DNA from: Pseudomonas sp. HS6
GTDB taxonomy: Bacteria > Pseudomonadota > Gammaproteobacteria > Pseudomonadales > Pseudomonadaceae
Direction of reading: 5' to 3'
Length of the DNA: 64,000 bases
Assembly (NCBI RefSeq): GCF_023375815.1
Contig: NZ_CP067412.1
Span: 2,356,001-2,420,000 of the forward strand
Part shown: piece by piece, positions 1-10,331 of the stretch
Layout of the letters: each line of letters begins with the position of its first letter
How positions within the stretch are numbered: the first letter of the stretch is position 1
The notes under the pieces: generated by a model
What the model was told of the DNA's origin: nothing
The model's input: the letters and a program-made list of their open reading frames with translations, nothing else
Databases searched by the model: none
Made by a program: the position numbers and the translations under genes

Positions 1-1590
1 CAGACTGGGCAGGGCTTGCTGGATCAGGTGTTCGCTCTGGGCATCGAGAGCGCTGGTGGCTTCGTCCAGCAGCAGGATCGGCGCGTCGACCAGCAGCGCT
101 CGGGCGATAGCCAGGCGCTGGCGTTGTCCGCCTGACAGGCCGAGACCGCCGTCGCCCAGGTGGGTCTGGTAGCCGTCGGGCATTTGTTCGATGAAGTCGT
201 GGGCGTGAGCGATTTTTGCCGCTTCCCGCACCTGTTCCAGCGTGGCAGTCGGGCAACCGTAGCGAATGTTTTCTTCGACGCTGCCGAAGAACAGCGCCGG
301 GGTCTGCGAAACCAGTGCAAAGCAGCGACGCAAGTCCAAAGGATCAAGGCTCGTCAGCGGTACGCCATCGATCAGGATTTGCCCTTCGCGCGGATCGTAG
401 AAACGCAGCAGCAAGTCATACACCGTGGACTTGCCCGCGCCGGACGGCCCCACGAGCGCGAGGGTTTCGCCCGCGTTGACCGTCAGACTCAAGCCGTCAA
501 CGGCAAAGCTTTCGGGACGCGAAGGGTAGGAAAAACGCACGTCCCGCAACGCCAGTTCGCCTTTGATCCGCTCGGGCAAAGTCACCAGTCCGGCTTTCGG
601 CGGCTGGATGATGTTCTCGGAACGCAACAATTCGGCAATGCGCTCGGCAGCGCCGGCCGCACGCTGCAATTCGCCGATCACTTCGCTCAAGGTGCCAAAG
701 GCACTGCCGACGATCAGGCTGTAGAACACGAACGCCGCCAGCTCACCCGCAGAAATCCGCCCGGCAATCACGTCCATGCCGCCGACCCACAACATCACCG
801 CGACGGCACCGAGCACCAGCACGATCACCAGCGTGATCAGCCAGGCCCGCTGAAAAATCCGTTTGCGTGCGGTTTCGAACGCTTGCTCGACGGTGCTGGC
901 GAAACGTTGTTCGTCCTGCACCTGATGGTTGTAGGCCTGCACCGTTTTGATCTGGCCGAGGGTTTCCGACACGTAACTGCCAATGTCGGCGATCCGGTCC
1001 TGACTCAGTCGGGAGAGGTTACGCACGCGTCGCCCGAAAATCAGGATCGGCGCAATCACCAATGGCAGCGCAATCACCACGATGCTGGTGAGTTTAGGGT
1101 TGGTGATGAACAGCAGCACCACACCGCCAATGACCATCAGCAAATTACGCAGGAACAGCGACAACGACGAGCCGATCACCGATTGCAGCAATGTGGTGTC
1201 AGCGGTCAGTCGTGACTGAATTTCCGAGCTGCGGTTGTCCTCGTAAAACCCGGGATGCAGGTACACCAAATGGTTGAACACCTGCCGACGAATGTCTGCC
1301 ACCACCCGTTCACCGATCCATGACACCAGATAAAACCGGGCAAAAGTGCCGACCGCGAGCCCCAGCACCAACAGCATGAACAGAGCAATGGATTGGTTGA
1401 GCAGGTGCGGCGACTGGGTCATGAACCCCTGATCGACCAGCAGCTTGATGCCCTGCCCCATCGACAAGGTGATGCCGGCCGTGACGATCAACGCAAGCAG
1501 AGCGCCGAAGGCCTGCCAGCGATAAGGCTGGAGAAAATGACTGGTCAGGCGCAGGGCCCGGCGGTGGCGCGAGGAGAGCATCGGGATCAT
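1..1590 (-). CDS. ABC exporter, fused permease and ATPase (3' end outside window)
   Basis: The reading frame starts with ATG at 1590 and runs off the left edge after 530 codons, so the C-terminus is missing. The N-terminal half carries several hydrophobic helices typical of a type-I exporter membrane domain. The C-terminal half has Walker A GPSGAGKST (about 421-480), the LSGGQ signature (about 130-145) and Walker B ILLLDEATSALDA. This is the MsbA-like half-transporter layout, which works as a homodimer in the inner membrane and exports lipids or hydrophobic compounds. The substrate cannot be read from the sequence. An alternative start lies at 1581. It is transcribed away from the next gene. 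Confidence 0.88.
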   Translation of the reverse strand, partial: MIPMLSSRHRRALRLTSHFLQPYRWQAFGALLALIVTAGITLSMGQGIKLLVDQGFMTQSPHLLNQSIALFMLLVLGLAVGTFARFYLVSWIGERVVADIRRQVFNHLVYLHPGFYEDNRSSEIQSRLTADTTLLQSVIGSSLSLFLRNLLMVIGGVVLLFITNPKLTSIVVIALPLVIAPILIFGRRVRNLSRLSQDRIADIGSYVSETLGQIKTVQAYNHQVQDEQRFASTVEQAFETARKRIFQRAWLITLVIVLVLGAVAVMLWVGGMDVIAGRISAGELAAFVFYSLIVGSAFGTLSEVIGELQRAAGAAERIAELLRSENIIQPPKAGLVTLPERIKGELALRDVRFSYPSRPESFAVDGLSLTVNAGETLALVGPSGAGKSTVYDLLLRFYDPREGQILIDGVPLTSLDPLDLRRCFALVSQTPALFFGSVEENIRYGCPTATLEQVREAAKIAHAHDFIEQMPDGYQTHLGDGGLGLSGGQRQRLAIARALLVDAPILLLDEATSALDAQSEHLIQQALPSL

Positions 1591-1848
1591 TCAGGTTCAC
1601 GTCGTGTGCTGATTAATGGGGCCAGCCTGGACACTCAATGGGGTGGAACTCTGCAAATCACAATGAGTCAGGTTAATTATGACCGGCCAGACTACCCCCT
1701 AGATGCTATCGGTCTAACGTCCGGGTTGAGACGAACGGTCATTTCTGCTTGAGTGGAGATACCGTTCCGGAAAGATCGAAGGGAGTTGTCACAGCCTGGT
1801 CACCTGACGGTTTTATTGTGCATACACAACCTGATGAGGAGACAGGCC

Positions 1849-2028
1849 ATGTCCTTGCAACACAGCAGCGATGACAAGATTCAAGTGATCCGCACCAAGC
1901 CCGGCCAACCTCTGGGTTGCTCGATTATCGATAAGGATGGGCGCGAAGTGCCAATCACTGAAGACATGATCCAGGACGCCTGCCGCGAACTGGAGAAACG
2001 ATTGGTCAAGCCTGCCGAACAAAAGTGA
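1849..2028 (+). CDS. Small conserved Pseudomonas protein (PA1571-like), 59 aa
   Basis: A 59-residue soluble protein preceded by a strong GAGGAGA ribosome site nine bases before ATG 1849. The frame stays open further upstream, but the Shine-Dalgarno match fixes this start. It is polar, has no signal peptide or membrane segment, and ends with a basic amphipathic stretch. From memory it matches a short family annotated only as PA1571-like in Pseudomonas. No function is known and none is proposed. A rho-independent terminator follows 20 bases after the stop, so it is probably monocistronic. Confidence 0.75.
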   Translation: MSLQHSSDDKIQVIRTKPGQPLGCSIIDKDGREVPITEDMIQDACRELEKRLVKPAEQK

Positions 2029-2048
2029 TATCGCCACCGTCTTCCTGA

Positions 2049-2074
2049 CCCGGCCCCTGGAGGCCGGGTTTTTT
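2049..2074 (+). terminator. Rho-independent terminator
   Basis: CCCGGCC and GGCCGGG pair around the six-base loop CCTGGA and are followed by six T. It closes the small gene ending at 2028 and lies just before the convergent pdxB stop. Confidence 0.9.
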
Positions 2075-2085
2075 CTGCCTGCGGT

Positions 2086-3228
2086 TTATACGGCCACAGC
2101 GCCCAGCGCTGTCACGATCTGACGCAGGGCCGGCGAGTCACCGTCGATCCGAACCTTCAGTCCTTCGATCTCGCGCCGTACCGGATATTGCTTGCGCAAT
2201 ACATCGAACGCCGCACGTTGCTCACCGACGCTACCCAACAGGGTGCGACGGAAATCCGCATCATCCCGGCGCGGGTCGTACACGCCACGGCACAACATCG
2301 CCAGTGCCCAGGCCGGATCGCTGTCGGCATGCAGGGAAACTTCCGACAACCACGGTGCCGGCAACAGATCGCCGAGCTGAATGCTGGCCGGCTTACCGAT
2401 GAATTCGCAGTACGCCTGATAGATCTGCGCCGTGCCACGCTGCTTGCCATCGAGGCTGTAACCGGCGATATGCGGGGTCGCCAGCACACAGAGTTCGGCC
2501 AGTGCCACATCCACTTGCGGTTCGGCTTCCCAGACATCGAGCACCGCCTGCAGGTCTTCACGCTCCAACAACACTTCGCGCAACGCGGCGTTATCCACCA
2601 CCGGACCACGGGCGGCGTTGATCAGCCAGGCGCCGGGCTTGAGTTGCTGTAACCGTTGTTCGTCAAACAAGTGCCAGGTCGCGCCGTCGCCGTTGCGAGT
2701 CAGTGGGGTGTGCAGGCTGATCACGTCGCACTGCGCGATGATCTGCTCCAGGCTGACATAGTCACCGCCCTCGGCTGCCTGACGCGGCGGGTCGCAGACT
2801 TTCACGTTCCAGCCCAGCCCTTTGAGCACCTTGATCAAGCGACCGCCCACTTCACCGGCGCCGATCACGCCATAGGTACGCTCACTCAAATCGACGCCTT
2901 CGATTTCAGCCAAAGTCATCAGACTGCCGAGCACGTAATCCACCACGCCCCGGGCATTGCAGCCGGGCGCGCTGGACCAGGTGATGCCGGCCTCATTGAA
3001 ATATTCGAGATCCAAATGATCGGTGCCGATGGTGCAGGTGCCGACAAAACGCACCTTGCTACCTTCGAGCAACGCGCGGTTGACGCTGGTCACCGAGCGC
3101 ACCAGCAGCACGTCGGCCTGTTCGACCGTGGCCCGGTCAATGGAACGGCCCGGCACCCGGCGGATCTCGCCGAAACCGGCAAAAAAGGCATCGAGCAGCG
3201 GGATATTTTCATCGGCAACAATCAGCAT
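2086..3228 (-). CDS. pdxB: Erythronate-4-phosphate dehydrogenase PdxB
   Basis: A 380-residue protein that oxidises 4-phospho-D-erythronate in the DXP-dependent pyridoxal phosphate pathway in the cytoplasm. The N-terminus begins [15 protein letters not shown], which is characteristic of PdxB, and the Rossmann fingerprint [10 protein letters not shown] lies near the middle. The length equals that of the Pseudomonas family. The frame is open far upstream of 3228, but the AAGGAG site six bases before ATG 3228 and the family N-terminus fix the start. It is convergent with the small gene at 1849-2028 and divergent from the MATE pump. Confidence 0.96.
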   Translation of the reverse strand: MLIVADENIPLLDAFFAGFGEIRRVPGRSIDRATVEQADVLLVRSVTSVNRALLEGSKVRFVGTCTIGTDHLDLEYFNEAGITWSSAPGCNARGVVDYVLGSLMTLAEIEGVDLSERTYGVIGAGEVGGRLIKVLKGLGWNVKVCDPPRQAAEGGDYVSLEQIIAQCDVISLHTPLTRNGDGATWHLFDEQRLQQLKPGAWLINAARGPVVDNAALREVLLEREDLQAVLDVWEAEPQVDVALAELCVLATPHIAGYSLDGKQRGTAQIYQAYCEFIGKPASIQLGDLLPAPWLSEVSLHADSDPAWALAMLCRGVYDPRRDDADFRRTLLGSVGEQRAAFDVLRKQYPVRREIEGLKVRIDGDSPALRQIVTALGAVAV

Positions 3229-3391
3229 GGCAGGGCTCCTTGGGCGGATCGGCAGTGTAGGCGCTGGGACTGCGATGAGCCAGCAGGCTGTGATGCTTGA
3301 TAAGGCGGGACGATTACAAATCCGCAACAGAGGATTTTTCCTGACCATTACGTCAGCGGCGTAGAATGCCCGGCCTTGCGCATCAACCCCT

Positions 3392-4816
3392 GTGGACGCT
3401 TTGCCTGTGAATTCCGTAACTGAACGCCCTGACGCCGTTTCCCTCAACCGCCCTGCCCGGGTTCGCCTGGAGCTGAAAAATCTGCTCGGCCTGGCCCTGC
3501 CGATCATGATCGCGCAACTGGCAACCACCGCCATGGGCTTCGTCGATGCGGTGATGGCCGGGCGCGTCGGCCCAAAGGATCTGGCGGCCGTGGCGCTGGG
3601 CAACTCGATCTGGGTGCCGGTGTTTCTGCTGATGACTGGCACCCTGCTGGCCACCACGCCGAAAGTCGCCCAGCGCTTTGGCGCCGGCACCCACAGCGAG
3701 ATCGGCCCGATCGTGCGTCAGGCCTTGTGGCTGGCACTGGTGGTGGGCCTGATGGCGACCGGCATGCTGTTCAGCGCAGAACCGATCCTGCACCTGATGA
3801 AAGTCGATCCGGAGCTGATCGGCCCATGCATGCAGTACCTGCACGGCATCGCCAGCGGTCTGCCAGCAGTGGCCTTCTACCATGTGCTGCGCTGCACCAG
3901 TGACGGCCTCGGTCGCACTCGCCCGGCAATGGTGCTGGGCCTGTGCGGCCTGGCGCTGAACATTCCGCTCAACTACGTGTTCATTTATGGTCACTTCGGC
4001 GTTCCAGCCATGGGCGGCGTCGGTTGCGGCTGGGCGACAGCGATCGTGATGTGGGTGATGGCGCTGGGCCTGGCCGGTTACGAGCGCTGGGCGCCGGCCT
4101 ACAAGTCGAGCGAACTGTTCAGCCGTTTCGACTGGCCGCAATGGGCGGTGATCAAGCGCTTGTTGGCCATCGGTCTGCCGATCGGCGTCGCGGTGTTTGC
4201 CGAGTCGAGCATCTTCGCAGTGATCGCGCTGCTGATCGGCAGCCTCGGCGCCACGGTGGTCGCCGGGCACCAGATCGCGCTGAACGTCAGCTCGCTGGTG
4301 TTCATGATTCCGTACTCGCTGGGCATGGCCGTGACCGTGCGTGTCGGTCAGGCATTGGGCCGTGAAGAACCCCGTGAAGCGCGTTTCGCTGCCGGTGTCG
4401 GCATGGGCACTGCGCTGGCTTACGCCTGCCTGTCGGCGAGCATGATGTTGCTGATGCGCGAACACATCGCGGCAATTTACACATCGGATCCGATGGTGAT
4501 TCACATCGCGGCAATGCTGATCGTGTATTCGGCGCTGTTCCAGTTCTCCGACGCGATCCAGGTCACCGCCGCTGGCGCCCTGCGCGGTTATCAGGACACT
4601 CGGGTCACGATGATCCTGACCCTGTTCGCCTATTGGGGCATCGGCCTGCCGGTGGGTTACGCCCTCGGCCTGACCGACTGGCTCGGCGAGCCACGCGGCC
4701 CGAGCGGTTTGTGGGAAGGCCTGATCGTCGGCCTCAGCTGTGCGGCGCTGATGCTGTCGATCCGCCTGACACGCAGTGCGCGCAAACGCATTCGCATCAG
4801 CCGCTCGATGGGCTGA
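3392..4816 (+). CDS. norM: MATE family multidrug/Na+ antiporter (NorM/PmpM-like)
   Basis: A 474-residue, very hydrophobic protein with about 12 transmembrane helices in two repeated halves. It has the MATE hallmarks [22 protein letters not shown] near the start (helix 1 and 2 region) and a second [13 protein letters not shown] repeat after the middle. Members expel cationic drugs in exchange for Na+ or H+ at the inner membrane. The start is uncertain: GTG 3392 and GTG 3407 are both possible, and neither has a strong Shine-Dalgarno. The N-terminus from 3407 resembles relatives better. A bidirectional terminator follows. Confidence 0.93.
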   Translation: MDALPVNSVTERPDAVSLNRPARVRLELKNLLGLALPIMIAQLATTAMGFVDAVMAGRVGPKDLAAVALGNSIWVPVFLLMTGTLLATTPKVAQRFGAGTHSEIGPIVRQALWLALVVGLMATGMLFSAEPILHLMKVDPELIGPCMQYLHGIASGLPAVAFYHVLRCTSDGLGRTRPAMVLGLCGLALNIPLNYVFIYGHFGVPAMGGVGCGWATAIVMWVMALGLAGYERWAPAYKSSELFSRFDWPQWAVIKRLLAIGLPIGVAVFAESSIFAVIALLIGSLGATVVAGHQIALNVSSLVFMIPYSLGMAVTVRVGQALGREEPREARFAAGVGMGTALAYACLSASMMLLMREHIAAIYTSDPMVIHIAAMLIVYSALFQFSDAIQVTAAGALRGYQDTRVTMILTLFAYWGIGLPVGYALGLTDWLGEPRGPSGLWEGLIVGLSCAALMLSIRLTRSARKRIRISRSMG

Positions 4817-4824
4817 TCGGCCAT

Positions 4825-4857
4825 AAAAAAAGACCTGCAGATGCAGGTCTTTTTTTT
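4825..4857. terminator. Bidirectional terminator between norM and tusA
   Basis: A run of seven A, the stem GACCTGC/GCAGGTC with a four-base loop, then eight T. It serves norM on the plus strand and tusA, which ends at 4867, on the minus strand. Confidence 0.92.
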
Positions 4858-4866
4858 GCCTTCCGA

Positions 4867-5118
4867 TCAACCGGACTTCTTGCGAATCCAGTACAGATAG
4901 GTCCCGGCTTCTTCGTGCTGCCCCACCAGTTCATGGTCGAGAAACACGCAGAACTTGGGGATGTCGCGACGGGTCGACGGGTCGGTGGCGATCACCTTGA
5001 GCAGGCCGCCGGGCACCAGGTCACGAATGTGCTGGTGCAGCATCATCACCGGCTCCGGGCAGTTGAGGCCCGTAGCATCGAGGGTGCCGTCGACCGGCGT
5101 ATCAATCATTTCACTCAT
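4867..5118 (-). CDS. tusA: Sulfurtransferase TusA (SirA family)
   Basis: An 83-residue soluble sulfur carrier with the family CPEP motif; the persulfide-bearing cysteine is Cys20. TusA relays sulfur from a cysteine desulfurase towards tRNA 2-thiouridine synthesis and other acceptors. The length fits the family. It lies 65 bases downstream of rlmM on the same strand, so the two RNA-modification genes may share a transcript, ending at the bidirectional terminator at 4825. Confidence 0.95.
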   Translation of the reverse strand: MSEMIDTPVDGTLDATGLNCPEPVMMLHQHIRDLVPGGLLKVIATDPSTRRDIPKFCVFLDHELVGQHEEAGTYLYWIRKKSG

Positions 5119-5183
5119 GATTCACTCCTGAAACTGGCCGGCATTGTCGCCCAATGCCGGGTGTTCGGTCACCTGTCGCGCGC

Positions 5184-6257
5184 TCAGCGGGCTTTGGCTT
5201 TCTTCACGTCATGGCGGCGCAAATGGCAGGTCACTTCTTCGCGGTCGTGGTACAGCTGCTTGCAGCCGATGTCGACCTTGATCCCCCGAGCCTTGAAACC
5301 ATCGGCGATGCGTTCGAGCAGGCGCTTCACTTCGGCATAACGCTGCTTCATCGGCAACTTGAGGTTGACCACCGCTTCCCGGCAATGGCCTTCTCCGATC
5401 CACTCTTCGAGCATCGCGGCGTTGCGCGCCGGCTTCTCGACGATGTCGCAGACCATCCAGTCCACCGGCTGCTTGGGTTTGAAGGTGAAACCATCAGCCA
5501 TCAAGTGCTGCACCAGGCCAGTGTCCATCAGACTTTCGGCCATCGGGCCGTTGTCGATGGCCGTCACCAGCATGCCGCGATTGACCAGTTGCCAGGTCCA
5601 GCCGCCCGGCGCAGCGCCGAGGTCGACGCCGGTCATGTCGCTGTGCAGGCGATCTTCCCACTGATCACGGGGAATGAAGTGGTGCCACGCCTCCTCCAGC
5701 TTCAGGGTCGAACGGCTCGGCGCCTCGCGCGGGAACTTCAGGCGCGGAATGCCCATCGGCCACATCGCCGAGTTTCCGGCATCGGCCAGACCGAGGAACA
5801 CCTCACGGCCGCTCTTGAAGGTCAGCAACAGACGCGGCTTGCTGGCGTCGTCCACCAGTTTGCCGGCGCCGGTCAGCGCCTTGCGCAGCGGGCCTTCGAA
5901 CTTTTTGCAGAAGTTCGACAGTTCTTTGCCGTCGTTGGTGTCGACGACCTCCAGCCACAGGCTGCCGCACACCGGGAATTCGGCCATGTGCGCGAGGATC
6001 ACGCTGATGCGGTCGGTTTCCGGCAGATCGATGAAGAGTCCACGCGCCCACTGGCGCGGGAAGATCAGCTCGGCGAAACGTTGACCACGCATCAGGCGCT
6101 CGGCGCCGTCTTCTTCCGTGCAGACAAACTCGGCGCAAGCGGTCGCCGGTTTGGCCTTGGCGTAGCCGGCCACGTTCAGTTGGGCGGCGAGGTCGGAAAT
6201 CTCCGAGCAGACTTCGCCTTCGAAGCCTGGCCGGCAATGCATGAATAGGGTGTTCAT
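5184..6257 (-). CDS. rlmM: 23S rRNA C2498 2'-O-ribose methyltransferase RlmM
   Basis: A 357-residue cytoplasmic enzyme that methylates the ribose of C2498 in 23S rRNA using SAM. The N-terminal THUMP-like part begins MNTLFMHCRPGFEGEV. The SAM-binding motif VDLGAAPGGWTWQL is in the Rossmann-fold methyltransferase domain, followed by a conserved K-D-K-E type arrangement with the VDWMVCDIVEKP segment. ATG 6257 is chosen over an upstream frame extension because AGGAG sits seven bases before it and the N-terminus matches relatives. It is divergent from acnA. Confidence 0.95.
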   Translation of the reverse strand: MNTLFMHCRPGFEGEVCSEISDLAAQLNVAGYAKAKPATACAEFVCTEEDGAERLMRGQRFAELIFPRQWARGLFIDLPETDRISVILAHMAEFPVCGSLWLEVVDTNDGKELSNFCKKFEGPLRKALTGAGKLVDDASKPRLLLTFKSGREVFLGLADAGNSAMWPMGIPRLKFPREAPSRSTLKLEEAWHHFIPRDQWEDRLHSDMTGVDLGAAPGGWTWQLVNRGMLVTAIDNGPMAESLMDTGLVQHLMADGFTFKPKQPVDWMVCDIVEKPARNAAMLEEWIGEGHCREAVVNLKLPMKQRYAEVKRLLERIADGFKARGIKVDIGCKQLYHDREEVTCHLRRHDVKKAKAR

Positions 6258-6478
6258 TCTTACTCCTGGGCAGAGGGCGATCATTCATCCCCTGCGCGAT
6301 GCCCAGACCTGCGTTGAAGCAAAGCCTGTCACGAAAACCGGCGCATGATAGCCCATGTCGGAACCTTGGTTCCGCCAATAGAGTCCAGTTATTAGCCAGC
6401 TACCTAAAACAGGGCTAGGTTTAAAGCTCTATTCGTCCCCTCAATCCGTAGCCGTGCGGATTCAAAGGAGTGATCGTA

Positions 6479-9220
6479 ATGCCGTCCCTCGATAGTCTGA
6501 AATCCCTTAAAACTCTGAAAATCGACGACAAGACTTACCACTACTTCAGCCTGCCGGATGCTGCCAAAAGCCTGGGCAATATCGACAAGCTGCCCATGTC
6601 GTTGAAAGTCCTGCTGGAAAACCTGCTGCGCTGGGAAGATGAAAAAACTGTCACCGGCGCCGACCTCAAGGCGATTGCCGCGTGGCTCAAGGAGCGTCGC
6701 TCCGACCGGGAAATCCAGTACCGCCCTGCCCGGGTGCTGATGCAGGACTTCACCGGTGTACCCGCCGTGGTCGATCTGGCCGCGATGCGCGCCGCCATGG
6801 CCAAGGCCGGCGGTGATCCGCAGCGGATCAATCCGCTGTCGCCGGTGGATCTGGTGATCGACCACTCGGTGATGGTCGATAAATTCGGCAGCGCCAGCGC
6901 TTTCGAACAGAACGTCGACATCGAAATGCAGCGCAACGGCGAACGTTATGCCTTCCTGCGCTGGGGCCAGAGTGCTTTCGACAACTTCAGCGTGGTGCCG
7001 CCGGGCACCGGGATCTGCCACCAGGTCAACCTCGAATACCTCGGCCGCACCGTGTGGACCAAGGACGAAGACGGCCGCACCTATGCCTTCCCCGACACGC
7101 TGGTCGGCACCGACTCCCACACCACCATGATCAACGGCCTCGGCGTACTTGGCTGGGGCGTCGGCGGGATCGAAGCGGAAGCGGCGATGCTCGGGCAACC
7201 GGTGTCGATGCTGATTCCCGAAGTAATCGGCTTCAAACTCACCGGCAAGCTCAAGGAAGGCATCACCGCCACCGACCTGGTGCTGACCGTGACCCAGATG
7301 CTGCGCAAGAAAGGCGTGGTCGGCAAATTCGTCGAGTTCTATGGCGACGGCCTCGCCGACTTGCCACTGGCGGATCGCGCGACCATCGCCAACATGGCCC
7401 CGGAATACGGCGCGACTTGCGGCTTCTTCCCGGTCGATGACGTAACCCTCGAATACCTGCGCCTGTCCGGCCGCCCGGCTGAAGTGGTGAAACTGGTCGA
7501 GGCTTACACCAAGGCTCAGGGGCTGTGGCGCCTGCCCGGTCAGGAACCGGTGTTCACCGACAGCCTGGCGCTGGACATGGGCAGCGTTGAAGCCAGCCTC
7601 GCCGGGCCGAAACGCCCGCAGGACCGGGTGTCCCTGCCGAATGTCGGCCAGGCCTTCAGTGACTTCCTCGACCTGCAATTCAAACCCACCAGCAAGGAAG
7701 AAGGACGTCTGGAAAGCGAGGGCGGCGGCGGTGTCGCCGTGGGCAATGCCGATCTGGTCGGTGAAACCGATTACGAGTACGACGGCCACACCTATCGGCT
7801 GAAAAACGGTGCCGTGGTGATCGCCGCGATCACGTCCTGCACCAACACCTCCAACCCGAGCGTGATGATGGCTGCCGGGCTTCTGGCGAAAAAAGCCGTG
7901 GAAAAAGGCCTGACCCGCAAACCGTGGGTAAAAAGCTCACTGGCACCGGGTTCCAAAGTGGTCACTGACTATTACAAGGCTGCCGGGCTGACGCAGTACC
8001 TCGATCAACTCGGGTTTTCACTGGTCGGTTATGGTTGCACCACCTGCATCGGCAACTCCGGGCCGTTGCCGGAACCGATCGAAAAAGCCATTCAGAAAGC
8101 CGACCTGACTGTCGCTTCGGTGCTGTCCGGCAACCGCAACTTCGAAGGCCGGGTGCATCCATTAGTGAAAACCAACTGGCTGGCCTCGCCACCGCTGGTG
8201 GTCGCTTACGCCCTGGCTGGCAGTGTGCGCACCGATATCAGCAGCGAGCCGCTGGGCAATGACCAGCAGGGCAATCCGGTTTACCTGCGTGACATCTGGC
8301 CGAGCAGCAAGGAAATCGCCGACGCGGTGAATCAGGTCAACACGGCGATGTTCCACAAGGAGTACGCCGAGGTGTTTGCCGGCGACGAACAGTGGCAAGC
8401 CATCGAAGTGCCGCAAGCCGCGACTTACGTCTGGCAGGCGGATTCCACCTACATCCAGCATCCGCCGTTCTTCGATGACATCGCCGGGCCTTTGCCGGTG
8501 ATCGCCGATGTAAAAGGCGCGCGGGTGCTGGCCTTGCTGGGTGATTCAGTGACCACCGACCACATCTCCCCCGCCGGCAATATCAAGGCCGACAGCCCGG
8601 CCGGACGTTATCTGCGCGAGCAAGGTGTCGAGCCACGGGACTTCAACTCCTACGGCTCGCGCCGGGGCAACCATGAAGTGATGATGCGCGGCACCTTTGC
8701 CAATATCCGCATCCGCAACGAAATGCTTGGCGGCGAAGAAGGTGGCAACACGATCTACATTCCAACCGGCGAAAAACTGGCGATCTACGACGCGGCCATG
8801 CGTTATCAGGCCTCAGGCACGCCGCTGGTGATAATTGCCGGGCAAGAATACGGCACCGGCTCCAGCCGCGATTGGGCCGCCAAAGGCACCAACCTGCTCG
8901 GGGTGAAAGCGGTGATCGCCGAAAGCTTCGAGCGGATCCATCGTTCCAACCTGGTGGGTATGGGCGTGCTGCCGTTGCAGTTCAAGCTTGATCAGAACCG
9001 CAAGAGCCTGAACCTCACCGGCAAGGAAACCCTGGAGATTCAGGGCCTGACTGGTGTCGAGCTGACGCCAAGGATGAACCTGACCCTGGTGATCACCCGG
9101 GAAGACGGGCGTCAGGAGAAAATCGAAGTGCTGTGCCGCATCGACACCTTGAACGAGGTGGAGTACTTCAAGTCCGGCGGGATCCTGCACTACGTGTTGC
9201 GGCAGTTGATCGCCTCGTAA
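6479..9220 (+). CDS. acnA: Aconitate hydratase A
   Basis: A 913-residue [4Fe-4S] enzyme that interconverts citrate and isocitrate in the TCA and glyoxylate cycles. Cluster-ligand cysteines are visible in TSCTNTSNP and in [12 protein letters not shown]. The C-terminal swivel domain has [13 protein letters not shown] and [12 protein letters not shown]. The frame begins earlier at 6470, but AAGGAG eight bases before ATG 6479 sets the start, giving the usual Pseudomonas length. It stands alone, divergent from rlmM, and is followed by a terminator. Confidence 0.97.
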   Translation: MPSLDSLKSLKTLKIDDKTYHYFSLPDAAKSLGNIDKLPMSLKVLLENLLRWEDEKTVTGADLKAIAAWLKERRSDREIQYRPARVLMQDFTGVPAVVDLAAMRAAMAKAGGDPQRINPLSPVDLVIDHSVMVDKFGSASAFEQNVDIEMQRNGERYAFLRWGQSAFDNFSVVPPGTGICHQVNLEYLGRTVWTKDEDGRTYAFPDTLVGTDSHTTMINGLGVLGWGVGGIEAEAAMLGQPVSMLIPEVIGFKLTGKLKEGITATDLVLTVTQMLRKKGVVGKFVEFYGDGLADLPLADRATIANMAPEYGATCGFFPVDDVTLEYLRLSGRPAEVVKLVEAYTKAQGLWRLPGQEPVFTDSLALDMGSVEASLAGPKRPQDRVSLPNVGQAFSDFLDLQFKPTSKEEGRLESEGGGGVAVGNADLVGETDYEYDGHTYRLKNGAVVIAAITSCTNTSNPSVMMAAGLLAKKAVEKGLTRKPWVKSSLAPGSKVVTDYYKAAGLTQYLDQLGFSLVGYGCTTCIGNSGPLPEPIEKAIQKADLTVASVLSGNRNFEGRVHPLVKTNWLASPPLVVAYALAGSVRTDISSEPLGNDQQGNPVYLRDIWPSSKEIADAVNQVNTAMFHKEYAEVFAGDEQWQAIEVPQAATYVWQADSTYIQHPPFFDDIAGPLPVIADVKGARVLALLGDSVTTDHISPAGNIKADSPAGRYLREQGVEPRDFNSYGSRRGNHEVMMRGTFANIRIRNEMLGGEEGGNTIYIPTGEKLAIYDAAMRYQASGTPLVIIAGQEYGTGSSRDWAAKGTNLLGVKAVIAESFERIHRSNLVGMGVLPLQFKLDQNRKSLNLTGKETLEIQGLTGVELTPRMNLTLVITREDGRQEKIEVLCRIDTLNEVEYFKSGGILHYVLRQLIAS

Positions 9221-9237
9221 AACCTGCAGATGCAGAA

Positions 9238-9265
9238 ACACCGCCAATCGGCGGTGTTTTTGTTT
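9238..9265 (+). terminator. acnA terminator
   Basis: ACACCGCC/GGCGGTGT stem with the loop AATC and a T-rich tail, 18 bases after the acnA stop. Confidence 0.88.
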
Positions 9266-9289
9266 GGGCACAATACTTTTCCATAGGCG

Positions 9290-9316
9290 AAAAAAAACCC
9301 GCCGAAGCGGGTTTTT
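9290..9316. terminator. Bidirectional terminator
   Basis: Eight A, the stem AACCCGC/GCGGGTT with the loop CGAA, then a T run. On the minus strand it would end the kinase/SRPBCC transcript; on the plus strand it is a second stop for acnA. Between it and the kinase stop (9510) only the doubtful 22-codon frame at 9412-9480 was seen. Confidence 0.8.
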
Positions 9317-9411
9317 CCCAAGACCATTATCGACTCCCTGTCGGCAGCGATCCTTGCTAATGGTCGATCATCCGTGATCCTGAAACACTCCCTGTGCTTC
9401 AGTTGATGAGG

Positions 9412-9480
9412 CTAGATTACGCTGTGGATCCAATCGGCAATAGTCGACAAAGCTACCATCGCGTGTAAGACATTCGCCAT
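9412..9480 (-). CDS. Possible 22-residue peptide
   Basis: A 23-codon frame including stop, starting at ATG 9480 and ending with TAG. It would make a small, mostly hydrophobic peptide beginning MANVLHAMVALSTIADW. The reason to list it is the purine-rich GGAAGGGG ribosome-site-like run four bases before the ATG, in a gap otherwise empty of genes between the kinase and its terminator. No family was recognised, and at this length chance is a serious alternative. Confidence 0.25.
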   Translation of the reverse strand: MANVLHAMVALSTIADWIHSVI

Positions 9481-9509
9481 AGTGCCCCTTCCGAAAACCC
9501 TTAGTCGTG

Positions 9510-10331
9510 TCAGGCACCGAGCGCAAAAGCCGCCAGATGCGCGACTTGCAGCTGTCCGGCGGCGGCTTTTTGTTCGTCATCCTCCATGAACCACGCGGCA
9601 GACAGTCCGGCGAATGCCAGTACCCACTGCAAGAGGCGTTTTCGCTCAATTCCCGCAGCTTCGCAGATCACATCGACTTGCCGTCGAAAACGTTCAGGAT
9701 CGGCGGCCGTCGGCAATTCCGGGTTGCAGATCAGGTTGGCGTAGTCGTAGCCGCGCTCGCCCCGCACCCGTTTCGGGTCAATGGCCAGCCAGCCGCGCGG
9801 GCCGAAATCGAGAACGTTGTCGTGGTGCATGTCGCCGTGCAGCACGACGACGTCCCGAGGCGCGGCGAGCAAGGTTTCGGCCATTTGCAGGCAAACAGAA
9901 TATTGGCCGCCGTATCGGGCAGCGGCCACCCGCAGTGAAGAAAACCACGGCGCCAGCTCCACCAGTGGTGGCGGCTCAGTGAGACGCGGCCCATGCAACC
10001 GCGCCAACGCCCGGCACATGATCCGGGTGGCCTCGTCATCCTCGCCGTTGAGCGCCATGCGCATCAACGAACGCAGGCCCATGGCCCGCTCCAGCAACAG
10101 ACCGTCCTCATGATGCGCGAGCACTCGGGCGGCGCCGTCGCCGTCCCACCAGGTCATCAGCAGGTTGCCGTACTTTTCCTCATCGTCCACCGCGACTTTC
10201 AGCATCGCCGGTACGTCGCCCTGACGCACCGGCAACAGCTTGCTGCCCGGCGTGATGATCGGAACACCGTCGGGCACCAGCGCCCAACGCTTCAACCACG
10301 GATCAAACCACTCGCTGTCAGCCACCTTCAC
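9510..10331 (-). CDS. Aminoglycoside phosphotransferase-like small-molecule kinase (APH(6)/hydroxyurea type)
   Basis: A 273-residue cytoplasmic kinase-fold protein. The catalytic loop reads VVLHGDMHHDNVLDFG and the metal-binding segment GWLAIDPKRVRGERGYD, as in the streptomycin 6-phosphotransferase and hydroxyurea kinase family (PF04655). Its true substrate is unknown; chromosomal members need not give resistance. Its ATG lies 14 bases inside the end of the SRPBCC gene, so the two are translationally coupled. The gene ends about 200 bases before a bidirectional terminator. Confidence 0.85.
   Translation of the reverse strand: MKVADSEWFDPWLKRWALVPDGVPIITPGSKLLPVRQGDVPAMLKVAVDDEEKYGNLLMTWWDGDGAARVLAHHEDGLLLERAMGLRSLMRMALNGEDDEATRIMCRALARLHGPRLTEPPPLVELAPWFSSLRVAAARYGGQYSVCLQMAETLLAAPRDVVVLHGDMHHDNVLDFGPRGWLAIDPKRVRGERGYDYANLICNPELPTAADPERFRRQVDVICEAAGIERKRLLQWVLAFAGLSAAWFMEDDEQKAAAGQLQVAHLAAFALGA

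Noticed and set aside
3383..4870. A 495-codon minus-strand frame opposite norM
   Set aside because: It mirrors the third-position GC bias of the MATE gene, is full of His and Gln, and has no motif or ribosome site.
9368..9649. A 93-codon minus-strand frame at the end of the kinase gene
   Set aside because: Most of it overlaps the kinase in another frame, with no ribosome site at its start; only a shorter frame at 9412-9480 has one.
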